DNA from: Calycina herbarum
Lineage: Eukaryota; Ascomycota; Leotiomycetes; Helotiales; Pezizellaceae
Length of the DNA stretch: 64,000 nucleotides
NCBI GenBank assembly: GCA_001414485.1
Contig: LLEY01000018.1
Location: forward strand, 434,001 to 498,000
Direction of reading: 5' to 3'
A program made the translations under genes and the position numbers. How positions within the stretch are numbered: position 1 is the first letter of the stretch; every line of letters starts with the position of its first letter. The notes under the pieces are model-generated. The model saw nothing but the letters and a program-made list of their open reading frames with translations. It had not been told where the DNA came from and made no database searches. This document shows, in pieces, positions 21,416 through 34,200 of this stretch.

Positions 21416-21561
21416 GAGGGGGATAAGTAGCAGATGGACCGTTTGAATTTGGTTCTGTGGTTGTGGAAAAATGGCCGGTTTTTTCTCCAGTGGAGATTCA
21501 GGTTGAGATTCAGCACGTCATCAGGTGACTTGGCAAGTTTTCTGAACCCCATTCTCATATA
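21416..21561. promoter_or_regulatory. Remaining upstream region of the 132-aa gene
   Basis: The 146 bp between the ATG and the first base of Fot-b are all that is left of native upstream DNA next to this gene. No clear TATA box is visible. Confidence 0.4.
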
Positions 21562-21669
21562 ACGTGGTTTATCACCGAGTCGCGTACTTTTTCATATTTT
21601 ACTACCTACTACCTTTAACGTGTATTTTCTTAACAACTAATAATAGAATTCTAATCTAAAGAAGGACGA

Positions 21670-22632
21670 ATCATCTTAGCTATCGAGGCTATTTAAATAT
21701 CTAAGAATATTAGTTATTATAAAGCTATAAAGCTTTATAATATCTTTAAAGCTATACTACGTAATAGAATAGCTAGTTAAACTTCTTAATACGAAACTAA
21801 GGCTAATTACTATAAGTTAACTAAAGTAGAGAAGAAGGTAATTATTTAATATATACTTAATCTAGATATAAAAGGATTTATACTCTAGCTATCTAGTATA
21901 GAAGATATAGTAAATTATATTCTTAAGTCGTATAAAGAAGAACGTATTAGTAAGCTTTAAGAGCATCGATTTATACAACGACGTCTAGAGTTAAAGACGT
22001 GTTTTAATCGCGTTTATAACTTCTAAAAAGCTTTCTACGAGGATTTTAAATATAATAGTATAAAACGGATACTACTATAAAAGAGGTATATAGAAGTACG
22101 TTCGATAGAATAATATATCCGAATACTAGGCTCTAATACGAAGGAAAAGACTAAACTAGTCTTTTCTTAAGAGAGAGTAAGAGTATCTATATATAAGAGA
22201 GTCGGATAATAATAAAAGTCTATACTAATTTAGTTCTAATAATCTCGAAATTAAAACTATACTATAATCCTATTTCGTACTCTCGATACGTATTATATTC
22301 TCTTAGTAATCAGTACTTTATAATAGCTAGCTATTATACTAAACTTATTAAAGCGTAGTTTTAGCTTATAAAGAATATATAAGTAAAATATAGAATCTAG
22401 AATAGCGATTTCTATAACTTCGATAAGACTGGTTTTATAATAGATATTATCTACGTAGGAATAGTTATTATACGTATTAATCGACGTAGTAGAGATAAAG
22501 CTATCTAGCTAGATAATCGGGAATAGGCTATAGTAATTATCTATATTAATAGAGAGAGTTTAAGTATCTCTTTATTCTTAGTAGTTTAAGAGAAAAATTA
22601 CCTTACTAGTTAGTATACTAAGAGCGGTCTTC
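21670..22632 (+). pseudogene. Fot1/pogo transposase, RIP-inactivated (Fot-b, first segment)
   Basis: The frame shows the N-terminal helix-turn-helix (EGRIILAIEAI, SYYKAIKLYNI), the second DNA-binding part (SIEDIVNYILKSY, LELKTCFNRVYNF) and the start of the DDE core (DFYNFDKTGF, then the NREQAIVIIYINRES-like stretch). Stops replace Gln and Trp. It continues at 52081 (VIKLISNRQTNNKIGLE), 55841 (YFDKY-like block, LLDVRCF) and 63858 to the window end (STYGKTSYNTQTC). One broken gene is thus spread over more than 42 kb. Confidence 0.85.
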
Positions 22633-23096
22633 TATTACGAATTATAGTTACATAGTAAGTAGTCTAAATAGCGCTCTAATAGAATAAAGTACGACACCTA
22701 GGAATAGAAGGTAGTATAAGAGGAAATTAGTAATATAGAAGGTATTTAAGAGTTTTAGAATCTTACTATTATAAGACTATTAGAAGTCACGTGTAGTTAT
22801 ATAACGTGATCGCTTATATCGCTCTAATCGCTAAGATCGTAAGCGATATAAGCGATATAAGCGATATAAGTAATATACTTAGAGAACGAAGGTTCTATAT
22901 AAGACTAGTACGTCTGCTATTAGATAAGAGCTTTATACTTAACTTTAGTTATTAATCTTATTATCTTATTTAATATCTTTAATATAAGTAACGAGTTTAC
23001 TTCTAAGTAAATAACTTAGCGTATCTATACTTCTTATTTATATACTAATCTTCGAGACTTAGTTATCTTTATTTAGTTTATTTAAGTTTTATTATA
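22633..23096 (+). repeat. Gyp3 5' LTR (464 bp)
   Basis: Starts TATTACGAATTATAG (TG changed to TA by RIP) and ends TTTTATTATA. It has three or more GCGATATAA tandem units (about 22852-22872) and a TATA-like TCTATATAAG near 22896. Confidence 0.92.
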
Positions 23097-23442
23097 CTTT
23101 AAGTATCTACTACGAAGTAAGATCGCTAATATATCGACTATCTCTTCTACTCTAAAAACAACTCTATCTAAGCTAGCTATAACTACTACGACTATACTAG
23201 TTACTACTCTTTATAAGAAAGTAAAACTTCTAATTTTAAAGCTATTTAATAGCTTATCTAAAAAATTAGTAGAGTTTTTTATAAAAGCTTCTATATACTT
23301 AAACTTTTATACTACTTAGTTTAGAAGTAAAACTAACTAGGTTATATAGTTATCTACCTATTTTAAAAGAGTAGCTTATAACTAGTTAAAACTATATTTA
23401 GAGGATTTTTAGAAAAATAAGATAATAAAGAGAAAAGTCTTA

Positions 23443-23875
23443 ACGTATATATATAGCGAACCGGCTAAATAAGCGAACCAGCTAAACAAGCGAACTAGCT
23501 AACTAAAAATATATCTAAAATCGCGATTTTAATATTTTAATATCTCTACGAACTATTAATCAAAAGTTTTAAAATTAAAACTTTGATTTTATTACTATAT
23601 ATATATTTAGAATTCTAAGTTTCAGACGCTATATAATTTTACTTAGCGATTCGGTTAAAAATACTCTTATAATCTTATCTTTTTTCTTCTTCTTTTAATA
23701 ACTTTTTAATATAAATTAGCCTTAGTCTTATATTTTATAACTTTTATATTTATATAGTAATAAAATCAAAGTTTTAATTTTAAAATTTTTAATTAATAAT
23801 TTATAAAGATATTAAAATATTAAAATCGCGATTTTAGATATATTTTCAGTTAGCCGGTTCGCTATATATACACGT
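23443..23875. mobile_element. MITE-1: 433-bp TA-flanked miniature inverted-repeat element
   Basis: TIRs of about 125 bp start ACGTATATATATAGCGAACC and ACGTGTATATATAGCGAACC; the TA is duplicated at 23441-23442 and 23876-23877. The ACGT terminus, TA target and 17-bp subterminal units match the Fot1-like elements of this window. The left arm has three 17-bp units (23455-23505), the right arm one. There is no coding capacity. It interrupts the Gyp3 gag. Confidence 0.9.
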
Positions 23876-24505
23876 TACTCTAAATATCTAAAAAGATAAG
23901 AGACTTATTTAAGAGTATTTAATAGTTTAAGATTAGAATTAATTAGACTTCTAAAGATATTAATATAAAGAAAAAAGTAGTTTAAACTCTATACTTACTT
24001 AGATAGAAGAGCTTAGCTACTAAATACGTTTTATAATTTTAGTAGTATTTTATATAAATAAGATAAAATAACAAAGTACTATATAAATAATTCTATTATA
24101 GTCTAAAGAATAATATTAAAAATAAACTTATAAAAGAGGATTTTTCTAATACTTTAAATAAATTAACTAATAATATAATTAAAATTAATAACTAAAACTA
24201 TAAACAAAGTCTAGAGAAAAAGAGTAGTTATAGATATTAATATAGAAAGAGTAGAAGAAAAGACTATAGAGATTCTATAGAAATTAATACTACTTAGAAA
24301 TCTTAGGTTTTAAAGAAAGAGACTTAGAGAAAAAATCTACTAAAGAGAGAGCTTTTCTAGAAGAAGCGAAATCGTCGACGTAAGTAGAACTTATATTATA
24401 ACTATAGCCTCTTTAGCTATAAAGTAAATAAGTATAGTAAGAAGAAAGACTCTAAAGAGAAAGAATAGATTAATACTACTATTTAAAAAGAAGTAGCTTT
24501 ACTTA

Positions 24506-26365
24506 ACGTAATTTATTAGTACCTTACTAATATTAGTACTTCGTTACTTTTCCTCTTATTATTTACTCTCTAACTTTGATACGTGATTTCTTAATAACTA
24601 TAATACTTATTTAAACCTAAGAAGTACGAATTATTCTAGCTATCGAGGCTATCTAAACTACTAAAAGACTTAACTCTACGACTACTACGAAACTCTATAA
24701 TATACTACGTTCTACACTTTATAATAGAATAAATAGACGAACTACTCTTAGCGAACGCCGACCTTCTAATTAGAAATTAACTGAATTAGAAGAGTTAGTA
24801 CTTCTTTAATATATACTCGACTTAGATTCTAGAGGGTTTACGCCTCGGTTAGCTAGTCTAGAAGATATAGTAAATTATATTCTTAAATCGCGGAGAGAGA
24901 AACGTATTAAGAAGCTTTAGATATATCGATTTATATAATAATAACTAGCTTTAAAGACACGTTTTAATTACGTTTATAACTTCTAAAAGAGCCTTATATA
25001 AAGATCCTAAGCTAATTAGTACGTAGTTTCGACTAGTAGAGAATATAAGAGTAAAATATAGCGTTTTAGATTATAACTTCTATAACTTTAATAAGACAGG
25101 CTTTATAATAGGTGTTATCTACTCTATAATAGTAGTTACACGTGCTAATCAGCGTAGTAGAGGTAAGACAGTTTAGCTAGATAATCGGGAATAGACTACG
25201 GTAATTACTTATATTAATAGCGAAGGTTAGAGTATACCTCTATTTTTAGTAGTTTAAGAGAAGAATTATCTCGCGAATTAGTATACTAAAGATAACCTTT
25301 TAAACGATTAGGTAATTAAACCTATAAGTAATAGATAGACTAATAATAAGATAGGTCTAGAATAGCTATAATACTTCGATAAGTATACTACTAGTTAAGT
25401 AAAGAGTCTATACTATATACTAGTCTTTAATAAATATAAGAGTTACGAATCCGCTGAATTCCAAGAGTATTATAAGATATATAATATTATAACTCTTAGA
25501 CTATTACCTTACTCTTCTTATTTAACCTAGCTACTCGATATTAGATGTTTTAGTATATTAAAACAGGTGTATAGTCGTTAAATTAAGACTTTTATTAAAG
25601 CTTATATTAACTATATTACTAAGGTCGAGTTCTTTCCAGTCTTTAAAACAGCGTATTTAGAGTTAATAATAATCTAAAACGCTAAAGCTGGATTCTATAG
25701 AGCTAGCCTAGTATCTTTTAACTTATAAGCAGTTCTTTTAAAGCTTAACGTAAGATTATAGACTTTAACTCTCTCTTAGCTATCTAGTGTCAACTCTCTC
25801 TCTTAGGTGTTCTAGACCTCTTTTAATCTAACTAAAGCTTATTTATAATCAACTCTTATTCGAAATCGAATTACCTATTATTAGAGGAGCTCGCTAACTC
25901 TACTCTTTAAGATAGTTACTATATTAGCAAAGGGTATAGAGCGAATAGCTTATAAGATAACCCTTCTATCCGCTGAGGTACGTACTCTTTAAGTAGTAAA
26001 TAAAGCTCTAAGTAAACACTATAGAGCTAAAAAGACTCGTGTCTATTAAGAGAGTACACTTATAGTAGAGGATATATAAGATATTTTAGCTTAGAAGGAT
26101 ATAGATAAGCAGGTACGATACGACTTACGTATAAAGAGAGATAATCGGAAGAAGAGATAACTGTCTAGGTAGTACTATAGTACTTATAGAAAAGCTAGTT
26201 ATAATACGCGAACCTACTAAGAAGATATAGATATATCTAGTTAATTAGAATCCGATTAGTTTTAATAAATTTTATAGGTTATAGTTGATTTATTATATAG
26301 TAAAGTAAATTATAAGAGGAAAAGTAGCGAGGTACTAATATTAGCGAGGTACTAATAAACTACGT
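24506..26365 (+). mobile_element. Fot-c: full-length Fot1/pogo transposon, 1860 bp
   Basis: TIRs of about 50 bp (left ACGTAATTTATTAGTACCTT, right arm in reverse ACGTAGTTTATTAGTACCTC), TA TSD at 24504-24505 and 26366-26367. Two 17-bp units in the left TIR are at 24516-24532 and 24533-24549. The host Gyp3 gag continues smoothly on both sides, as in Gyp6 near 58015. Confidence 0.93.
24630..26300 (+). pseudogene. Fot1/pogo transposase, RIP-inactivated (Fot-c)
   Basis: Full domain order: helix-turn-helix, second DNA-binding domain (ASLEDIVNYILKSR), DDE core (NFNKTGFIIGVIYS, then the GNREQTTVITYINSE region, WLQYFDKYT, LLDIRCFSILKQVYSRQIK), and a basic C-terminal tail (KKRQLSRQYYSTYRKASYNT). Stops replace Gln, Trp and Arg. 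It is the best guide for following the split Fot-b gene. Confidence 0.88.
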
Positions 26366-28385
26366 TAATAAAATTAAACTTATAGATAATAAACTCGAAG
26401 CTAGAGAATATAGTATATAGATTAAAATAGATATCTTAGATTCAACGATAGATACTATATATCTATAGCTAAATAAAGGAATTAAGTTATAAGTTAGTAA
26501 GATATAAGATACTAATAATAGTAGAAATCTACTTCTTAAAGGATATTATAATATATAGTTAGAAATAGAATATAAATTACTTCTTTAAGCGAAATATAAA
26601 TTACTACTATTAATAAGTTTATTAGAATTATTAGAATTAGAATCTAATTTATTAGAGATAGATCTAAGAATATATAAGTCTAAACTAGGTAAGATATAGG
26701 TATTTATTAGAACCTTTAAGAGAGAGAATAGATAGGTATATATAGAAAACTAGAAACCTAATTTTTAGAGCTTATATTCTACTTAGAGAATTAACTCTAT
26801 AGTTTTAACTACTTATATAATAGTTTAGAATAAATAAGACTAAGTAACTATAGTTAGTCTAGTTACTAGAAGGGAAATAGTTAAGTTTAAGAAACTTAAA
26901 TATAATCTAGAATAAAGTAAGTTATCTAGTTAGCCTAAGATAGAAGATATTTAGATAGTTATAAACCTCTAAGAAGAAACCAGTTTATAGTAATAGTAGA
27001 GTCTAGAGGACTTTATAAGATATCTAAAGCCTAGTTTCTTAGATACGCTACCTAACTATAAGAAAGCGATACTAGAAATAGAAGGCTAGTATACTATAGT
27101 TACTACAGTTAGAAAAGTTAGAATAATATTTTAAGAATTTAGAACTAGAAAATTATTTAATATAATCTTTTAAGAAATAAACGAATATAATATTAACTAG
27201 GAAACAGAGATAGTATAGAGAGAACTCTACTATATAATAAATAGAGAGTTAAACACTACCTCTAGAGAGAATTAGTTAGTAGTAACTATAAAAGTATAAA
27301 GAAAGGAACTCTAAGTTATAATTAACTCTAGAGTAATAGGTAATTTTCTTTCTCTAATAGCTTTAAAGAAGCTAAACGTCTTAATTAAAGGTATAAAGCT
27401 ATACTACCTAAGAGTAGTTAATAGAATAGACGTTACTTACTAAGATAGGATTATTAATTAGTAAACTATTCTAATAAAGATTAATATTAAAAGATACTAT
27501 TTAGATATATAATTTAATATTATTAAAATAGAGAGTAAGAAAGTAATACTTAGTATACTATAGATTTAAGAATATAATTCTAATATTAACTAGAAGGCTT
27601 AGATAATAACCTTTAGTTAATACTATTATATAGGTTTATAATTATAACTATAAGACTAGAACAAGGTTAGTACTATCTCTTCTAATATATTAGAACACCT
27701 TGTCTAAGATTCTCTATAGGTTAGTAAGACAGCTAATAACGAAATACCTATATAGTATAAAGAATTTAAAGCTTTATTTAAAAACCTAGAAGACTTATAA
27801 ACCTTACTAGAACATCGCTTATAAGATTATAAGATTAAGATAAAAGAGAGTTATTATCTCTTAAAGTAGAAGCTTTAGTTATATAACTAGAAAAGTCTTT
27901 AGAGAATAGAAAGTTATATAAAAGAAGGTATTAAGAAGAGATATATTAGAAAATCTAAGTTACTAATTATCTTAAATATACTTATTATTAAGAAAAAGAA
28001 TAACTTAGATAGAAGAGTATATATTAATTACTAAGAAGTAAATTATACTATAGTTAAGAACGCTTATCTACTACTAGCTAGCTAATACTTATAAGATAAG
28101 TTAGATAAGATAGTACGATTTATAAAACTAGATTAATAAAACGCTTATAGACTTATATAAATAAAAGTTAGAGATAAATAGAAAATAGTATTTGCCTTAC
28201 TATTAGGCTTTTATAAATATATAGTTATACTATTTAAGCTTTCTAACGTACTAGCTATATATTAGAGATAGAATAATAATATTTTAGGAGATCTTCTAAG
28301 AGTAATAGTAATCTATTATCTAGATAATATTCTAATCTTCTTAGAAAAAGAAGAGGAATATAAGAGATATATAAGAGAAGTTCTA

Positions 28386-28462
28386 TACTTAGTTATCTTT
28401 GTTTAGTTCGTTTAAGTTTCGTTATACGAAACTTAAATAAACTAAACAAAGGTAACTAAGTC
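28386..28462. repeat. Palindromic junction of two LTR tails
   Basis: A 34-bp tail of a plus-strand LTR (ending GTTTAAGTTTCGTTATA) meets its inverted counterpart from Gyp4 (CGAAACTTAAATAAACTAAA) with about 5 bp between the arms. The arms differ by only a few transitions. The left arm belongs to no complete LTR: it directly follows the broken Gyp3 RT frame. Confidence 0.85.
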
Positions 28463-28887
28463 TCGAAGATTAGTATATAGGTAAGAAGTATAGATACGCT
28501 AGGTTGTTTACTTAGAAGTAAACTCGTTACTTATATTAAGAATATTAAATAAGATAATAAGATTAATAACTAAAGCTAAGTACGAAGCTTCTATTTAGAT
28601 AGTAGACGTGCTAGTATATATAAACCCCTTCGTACTATCTAGATCCTTATATAAGTATAGATCTCTTAGATCTCTATAGATTCTTAGATCTCTATAGATC
28701 CTCTATAGGATCTAATAGGATCTATTATATAACTTCTAACGGTTATCTAATAGTAAGATTCTAGAATATCTAAATACCTTTATATTACTAATTCTCTCTT
28801 ATATTACCTTCTATTTTCTAGATATTATATCTTATCTTATTAGAGCGCTGTCTAGACTACTTACTATATATAACGTGATTTATAATA
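28427..28887 (-). repeat. Gyp4 3' LTR (about 461 bp)
   Basis: Reverse-strand start TATTATAAATCACG. The U3-like part has repeated AGATCT/TATAGATC motifs (about 28640-28720), one more copy of a 15-bp unit than the 5' LTR. Its left end overlaps the palindromic junction, so it is uncertain by a few bases. Confidence 0.85.
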
Positions 28888-28989
28888 CTATTCTCTTCTT
28901 AGCCTAGTATATTCTTACGCTTAAGTATAAGCTAAGGAACTTAGTTAAGGTACTAGTAGTATCCTTTTCTTTTATTATATTCTACTCTA

Positions 28990-29480
28990 TATAGAAGAAG
29001 AAAGAAGAACGAATACTTCTTATAAAAAGTATTAAAATAGTTTATAATAAAATATCGCTATATTCTTACTATGCTTTCTAAAAGCGTAGATGTTTTATTA
29101 ATTCCTTCTAATCTTTTTAATATTCTAAATATATTTAGTTAAAGCTAAAATATAATAAGATCGACGACGTTTAAGAGAAGAACGTTTCTTATACTAGTAA
29201 CTAAGCTTCTATTAAGAGATAAGAGGAGAAGCTAGAGAGAGAGAAGGAGGAGGCGATAATAAGAATTCTATAGTTATAAAAGTAGAAGACCTTTCTAAAA
29301 GAAAGGTAGTATAAAATATCTTATTAAAAGCTTCGTTTTCTTAACAAACTCGATAATACTAAGATAGTAGAAAAGAAAGAGAAAGAAGAGAAAGAAAGAG
29401 AGGAAAATAAGTAGTAAAAGGCAGAGGTTATCTACCTAGCAGCTCTACCTATTCCTGTCGATTCCTAATCTAAGATAGGT
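28990..29480 (+). pseudogene. Antisense accessory ORF of Gyp4 (diverged version)
   Basis: Opposite to Gyp4 pol, the stretch reads as a Lys/Arg/Glu-rich protein: KAKI..DRRRLREERFLI, EKEEAIIRILRLQKQKTFLK, then KKEKEEKEREEN. It is similar in character and position to the antisense ORFs of Gyp1 and Gyp3, but distinct in sequence. Stops make it non-functional. Confidence 0.55.
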
Positions 29481-29489
29481 CTTAACCTA

Positions 29490-29709
29490 GTCTTCTTTAA
29501 GGCTTTTCTTTTAAACTATAAGATATAAGTAAACCTAGGTTTTACTAGTAGAATTTCTAAAGTTCTACTAGGTAATAGTTAAGATTACTTCTTAGTTTCT
29601 AAGTATTCTCTAAGTATAGATAATCTAACTATTTAACTAAGTACTTAACTTATCTTCTAATAAGTTTATAGTTAAGAATCCTTTTAACTTTATACTTAGT
29701 ATTTAGGTT
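29490..29709 (-). pseudogene. Gyp4 integrase C-terminus and chromodomain, cut by LINE-2
   Basis: The minus-strand frame gives NLNTKYKVKRILNYKL and VKYLVKQLDYLYLEN, the chromodomain region of pol. The frame is interrupted at 29709 by LINE-2 and resumes at 42035 with the preceding residues (LLKLVLLEALLAP, ELQLVN). Confidence 0.85.
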
Positions 29710-29829
29710 ATTCTTATAAAAAAAAAGAAGAATTATATATAGTAACCTTAAAAGCCTCGAAATATATTTAGACGACTGTTAGACAGTCTAAAAAGAGAAT
29801 AAAGCACTCTACGATTATATCGAATAATC

Positions 29830-31240
29830 GTAGTAGTAGTAGTAGTAGGATAGAGAGCTTATAGAGAGCTCTTACTTCTCTCTTCGACGCGCTAACAACT
29901 AATAGCGAAGGCGGAATAACGAACGAAGAAGAGCAGAGTAAAAGAGGACGGAGAGAAGTATTAGAATACGTAGATATAATAGAGAAGGGCCTAATCTAAG
30001 TAATACTCGGCTTAGTAATAGAGGAAAGAGGTATTAAGATAATTATTAAGGTAGCGGGAAAGGTGCTTAAGTATAGAAGAGCTAGGAAAGGAGGAGATAA
30101 AATAATAATAAGAGGTATTCTATAAGAGAAGCTCGCGATCGTAGTAAAGAAGATAGAAGGTATAAAGGAACGAACTCTAACGTAGATAGAGAGGGTTAGA
30201 GCCGGAGAGCTATAGAGAGAGATAGGAACTATGCTATAAAGGGAATATATTATACTAGCTAAATATATAAAGGAGATTACAATCTAAGCTATAGAGATAG
30301 ACGAAGAGAAGGATAAGCTATTACTAAAGGAGGTAATAGAGGCTATAAATATAGGAGAATATAGAGTAGGAGTAATTATAGTAAGAAAGCTTTAAAGTAG
30401 AGATATTATTATATAGTTCAAAGAGGAGAAATAGGTAGTATATATATAGGATAATAGCTAAGCAAAGAAGGTATTTAGATAAGAGGTAGTAGTAGTAGTA
30501 AGAACGCTCGTAGTATTAGTAAAGAGAGTCTCGGTAGATATACTCGAGAGAGAAACAGCGAGTATACTATAGAGTATCTTATAAGCCTCTAGTATAAGAG
30601 TACTAAAGATTATATAATAAGAGAGTAAGTATAGAGAACGTTAGAGCTAGAAGAGGCTAGCTCTTTAGAACTATATTCTAGAGGTAGTAATAATAGAAGA
30701 AGTAAGAAGGTTATACTTAAGAGAGATACTATAGAAGATATAATACTTTCCGTATAAGAGATACGTAGTAGAAGTAGTAGCTTAAAGGTGCTTTAAGTAC
30801 TAGAAGTAGAGGTATATAGCACGCTTTTATAAACAAGAGAAGAGGTACGTCTAGTATACGTATAAAAAGCACGAAGAGAGTAAAGAGGAGAGCTCTAGTA
30901 AAAAGGATCTAAAGATATACCTAGCGAAATATAGGAATTATAGAGGAGAATACCTGATATTTATAAAGAAGTGTCGAATAGAAGAATAGTACTATAGATA
31001 AGTAAGAGAATAATACCTAGATAGGCTAACCTTGTTTATAAATCTATAAAGAGCTTTAAAGAAAGAAGAGGTAGAGACGCTCTACCTATTCGCGTTTAGC
31101 TATAAAGAGGGCTTATAAGCTACGAGGAAGAGACTAAGACAAGGATCTATACTAGGGAGGCCGACGGACATAAGTAAGATAGGACTTATAAATAGAAGTA
31201 ACCTTACTTAGTTTCTCGAAAGGCTAGGAAGCTCTCTTAG
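29830..31240 (+). pseudogene. LINE-2 ORF1 (nucleic-acid-binding protein), RIP-inactivated
   Basis: An N-terminal Ser-rich run is encoded by AGT/GTA repeats (about 29828-29848). A long charged region follows, then zinc-knuckle motifs at about 30785-30990 (KCFKYQKQRYIARFYKQ, then YLAKYRNYRGEYLIF), where Cys and His are changed to Tyr. It would bind the element RNA. Many Gln codons have become stops. Confidence 0.8.
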
Positions 31241-34200
31241 TATAACAGAGAACTAAGTAGAAGACGAAGTAGAAGTAGACTAAATACTACTTATAAGACT
31301 ACTATAAGTATAACAGTACTATACTAGAATATAAGAAAGACACCGGAGGTACTCGACGCGGCTTTAAATTATAAGAAGGAATATAATATCCTAGTAATTT
31401 AAGAGCTAGCGTAGAATAGTATAAGAGACTCTCTAAGCTACTTATTAGGCTCGAGGTATAATATAATTTAGTTAGATAAAGCAGTAGTACTCTTTATATA
31501 TAAAAGGTATTTAAAAGAAAGCTAGATATACGCTACTAGTAAGAACTAGGCGAGTATAATAATAGGTAAGAGAGCGAATAAAATAATAGTCTACTTAGTA
31601 TATAACCTATAAGCTAGGTAAATACTAATCGAGAATATACTTTAATAAGCGAGACTAAGGAGAGCGCTTATAGTAGAAGACCTAAACGCTTACTACTCTC
31701 TCTAGGATATCTATAGAAGATATAACTAGAACGTAGACCTTACTCTTAAGCTTACTATATAGTAGGCGCTTAAGAGGAATACACTATATAGCGAGGTTAT
31801 CTAGAGAAGAGAAGGCTCTTATAACTTAATAATTAACTTAGCCTTCTTTACTAGAAACGTAGCTACTTAGCAGAGGACGCTAGACCTGCTAGAGTCTAAC
31901 TACATAGCTTAACTTCTTATAATAGCAGCTAGAGAAGAAAGAGAGGTACTATAAATACTCGGCTATAGCTAGAAGCTAATAGACGAAGTGTTAGTAAAGG
32001 CAGAGGCTAATTACCTTATAATACTAGTAATCTAGAACGTATAAGAGCTCGAGAGAGCTGTTAAGAAGCTTATAGAAGAGCTTTAACGAATAGCTTAAGC
32101 CTCGACGCTGCTTTAAAAGCTAGATAGAAGAAGAGCGTAACCTTAGTAGAATATAGAGGTTAAAGAGGCGTCGAATAAAGTAAGAAAGTACGAAAGAACC
32201 TAGAGAGAGCTACGTATAAGAAGCTTAAGGAAATAGCTCGACAACGCTCTTTAGAAGCTTTAAATAATAAGTAGAAAGGCAAAGACGAAGAGCTAGAGAG
32301 AGGAACTTATAGAGGTAGTAAAAGACGATAGGAAACTATAGATACTTGAAAAGTAAGCACGCTTTAAAGGATATATAAAACCTAAAGTACTAGTACTACT
32401 AATACTTACCTCGCTTAGTAGAGTAAAAGGCGAGAACTACGAGGATAAGGCTTATATTCTTATAAAGAAGTTCTTCCTAGAATTAACAGCTAACTACTCT
32501 AGTATCCTAAATAGAGAATAGAGCTCTAAGAGCTTCTCTTAGAAGTACGAAGTAAGCTAGTAGATAACTGAGAAATATATTAAAGCAGTTATAAGATCAG
32601 CGTTATAGAAAGTACTAGGGTTTAATATACTTGTAAACAGCTTTCTAAAAGCGTATAATAAGCTACTTCGAGAGATGCTCGTAGTAATAGCGAAAGCGAG
32701 CTTCTACTTATAACACTTTCTATTCTACTTCTACTACGCGAAAGTAGTAGTACTTAGAAAACTAGGTAAAATAATAGAGGAATAAGATAAAGTAGAGGCT
32801 TACTAGCTAATAGCGCTACTCTTAACTATAGGTAAGATCCTTAAGAAGGTAATAGCGTAGAGGCTTACGAAGCTCGTAGAAGACGCTATAATACTCTTAG
32901 AGATATATATAGGTAACTGAAAGTACTAGAACATAGAACTAGCGATTAGAATAGTAATAGAGAGAGTATATATAGTATAGGAAAATAAGAGCTACGCGTC
33001 CTTAGCTTAGTTAGATATAGTAGAGGTATTTAATAGAGTAGATTATATATAGCTACTCTATACTCTAAGAGAGAAGAAAGTGCTATAGTAGGTAGTAATA
33101 TAGATAGAAAGCTTTCTCTTAAGACGTAAAGCTACGCTATTCTTTAATAGAAGGTTTATAAACGAAAGAAGCCTAGGATAAGAAGTACTATAAGGATTAA
33201 TACTATCTCTAATACTGTTTATTCTTTTTATCTTAATACTATATAATAACCTAGTAAGGATCGATAAGCTAATTATAGTAGGCTTTATAGACGATATAAA
33301 CCTACTTATAATATTAAAGAGTATAGTAGTAAACTATAGGATACTCGAGTTAGCCTAGAGAGTGTATAATAAGTAGGTAAATAAGCGAGGGATAGCTTTT
33401 AGCCTAGAAAAGATAGTACTTATATACTTTATAAGAACGAGGGCTTTATAGAAAGAAACAGTATAGTTTAGAGAAGTAAGACTTATACTAGTTAAGTATA
33501 TAAGGTTCCTTAGAGTTAAGCTTAATAGAAAACTAAACTAGAAAGTATATAGAGAGAGAGTATAGAAGAAGCTTATAACGTAGACCTTTATACTTATAAG
33601 GCTCGCTAGTAAGATATAGAGCGTCGATTACTACTATATAAGATAAATATACGTAGTAGTAATAAGAAGTGTAATTATATATAAAGCGTTAGCTTAGTAT
33701 TATATAACGCTAAAAGGAGGGAGCGTAAAGAGGATAGTAAGAAGCTTCTTTATATAATAATCGAAGTATTTATAAGTAGTAATAGGAGTATATAAAGCTA
33801 CTCTAATCTAGAGCCTAGAGATAGAGGTAGACTACGCTCTAGTAGATCTCTATCTTAACCTTTAAGTAGCTGCTTTTAAAAAGAAATTCTAAACGTCTTA
33901 ACTAGGAAAGCTAATCTAAGATACTTACGAGAATATAGCCGCGCGGCTAAGAAGAAGAAGAGGAAGACTATTAAAGCTAGGAAAAGCGATACTATACTTC
34001 TAGAGAGCGAGGTAAGTATAGAAAGAAGAGTAGAGAATAGAGAGAGAGAGTTTCAGATATAATACTACGCTTATAGAGTAGTAGGAACGCCTAGAGACTT
34101 AAAGAAAGAGAGCTTAAGAGAAGAACCTAATATAGTATATAGAAGCGTTAGATAAGATAGACCTAGTAAACTAGGAGCTATAGAAAGTCTATAAAGAGCT

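Larger units (their letters stand above)
23131..28385 (+). pseudogene. Gyp3 gag and first part of pol, RIP-inactivated, interrupted twice
   Basis: The gag start is ATA at 23131 where Gyp6 has ATG (57101), a G-to-A change. Gag continues through the KLLILKLFNSLSKKL block to a CCHC knuckle near 24385-24440 (NYNYSLFSYKVNKYSKK, with Cys/His changed to Tyr). MITE-1 and Fot-c split it. Pol resumes at 26368 with protease-like and RT regions and reaches YLDNILIFLEKEEEYK (about 28315-28375, normally YLDD), then breaks off at 28385. Confidence 0.85.

Noticed and set aside
29828..29850. Short GTA/AGT tandem array considered as a CRISPR-like or satellite repeat
   Set aside because: A simple trinucleotide run that encodes a Ser run in LINE-2 ORF1; no spacers.
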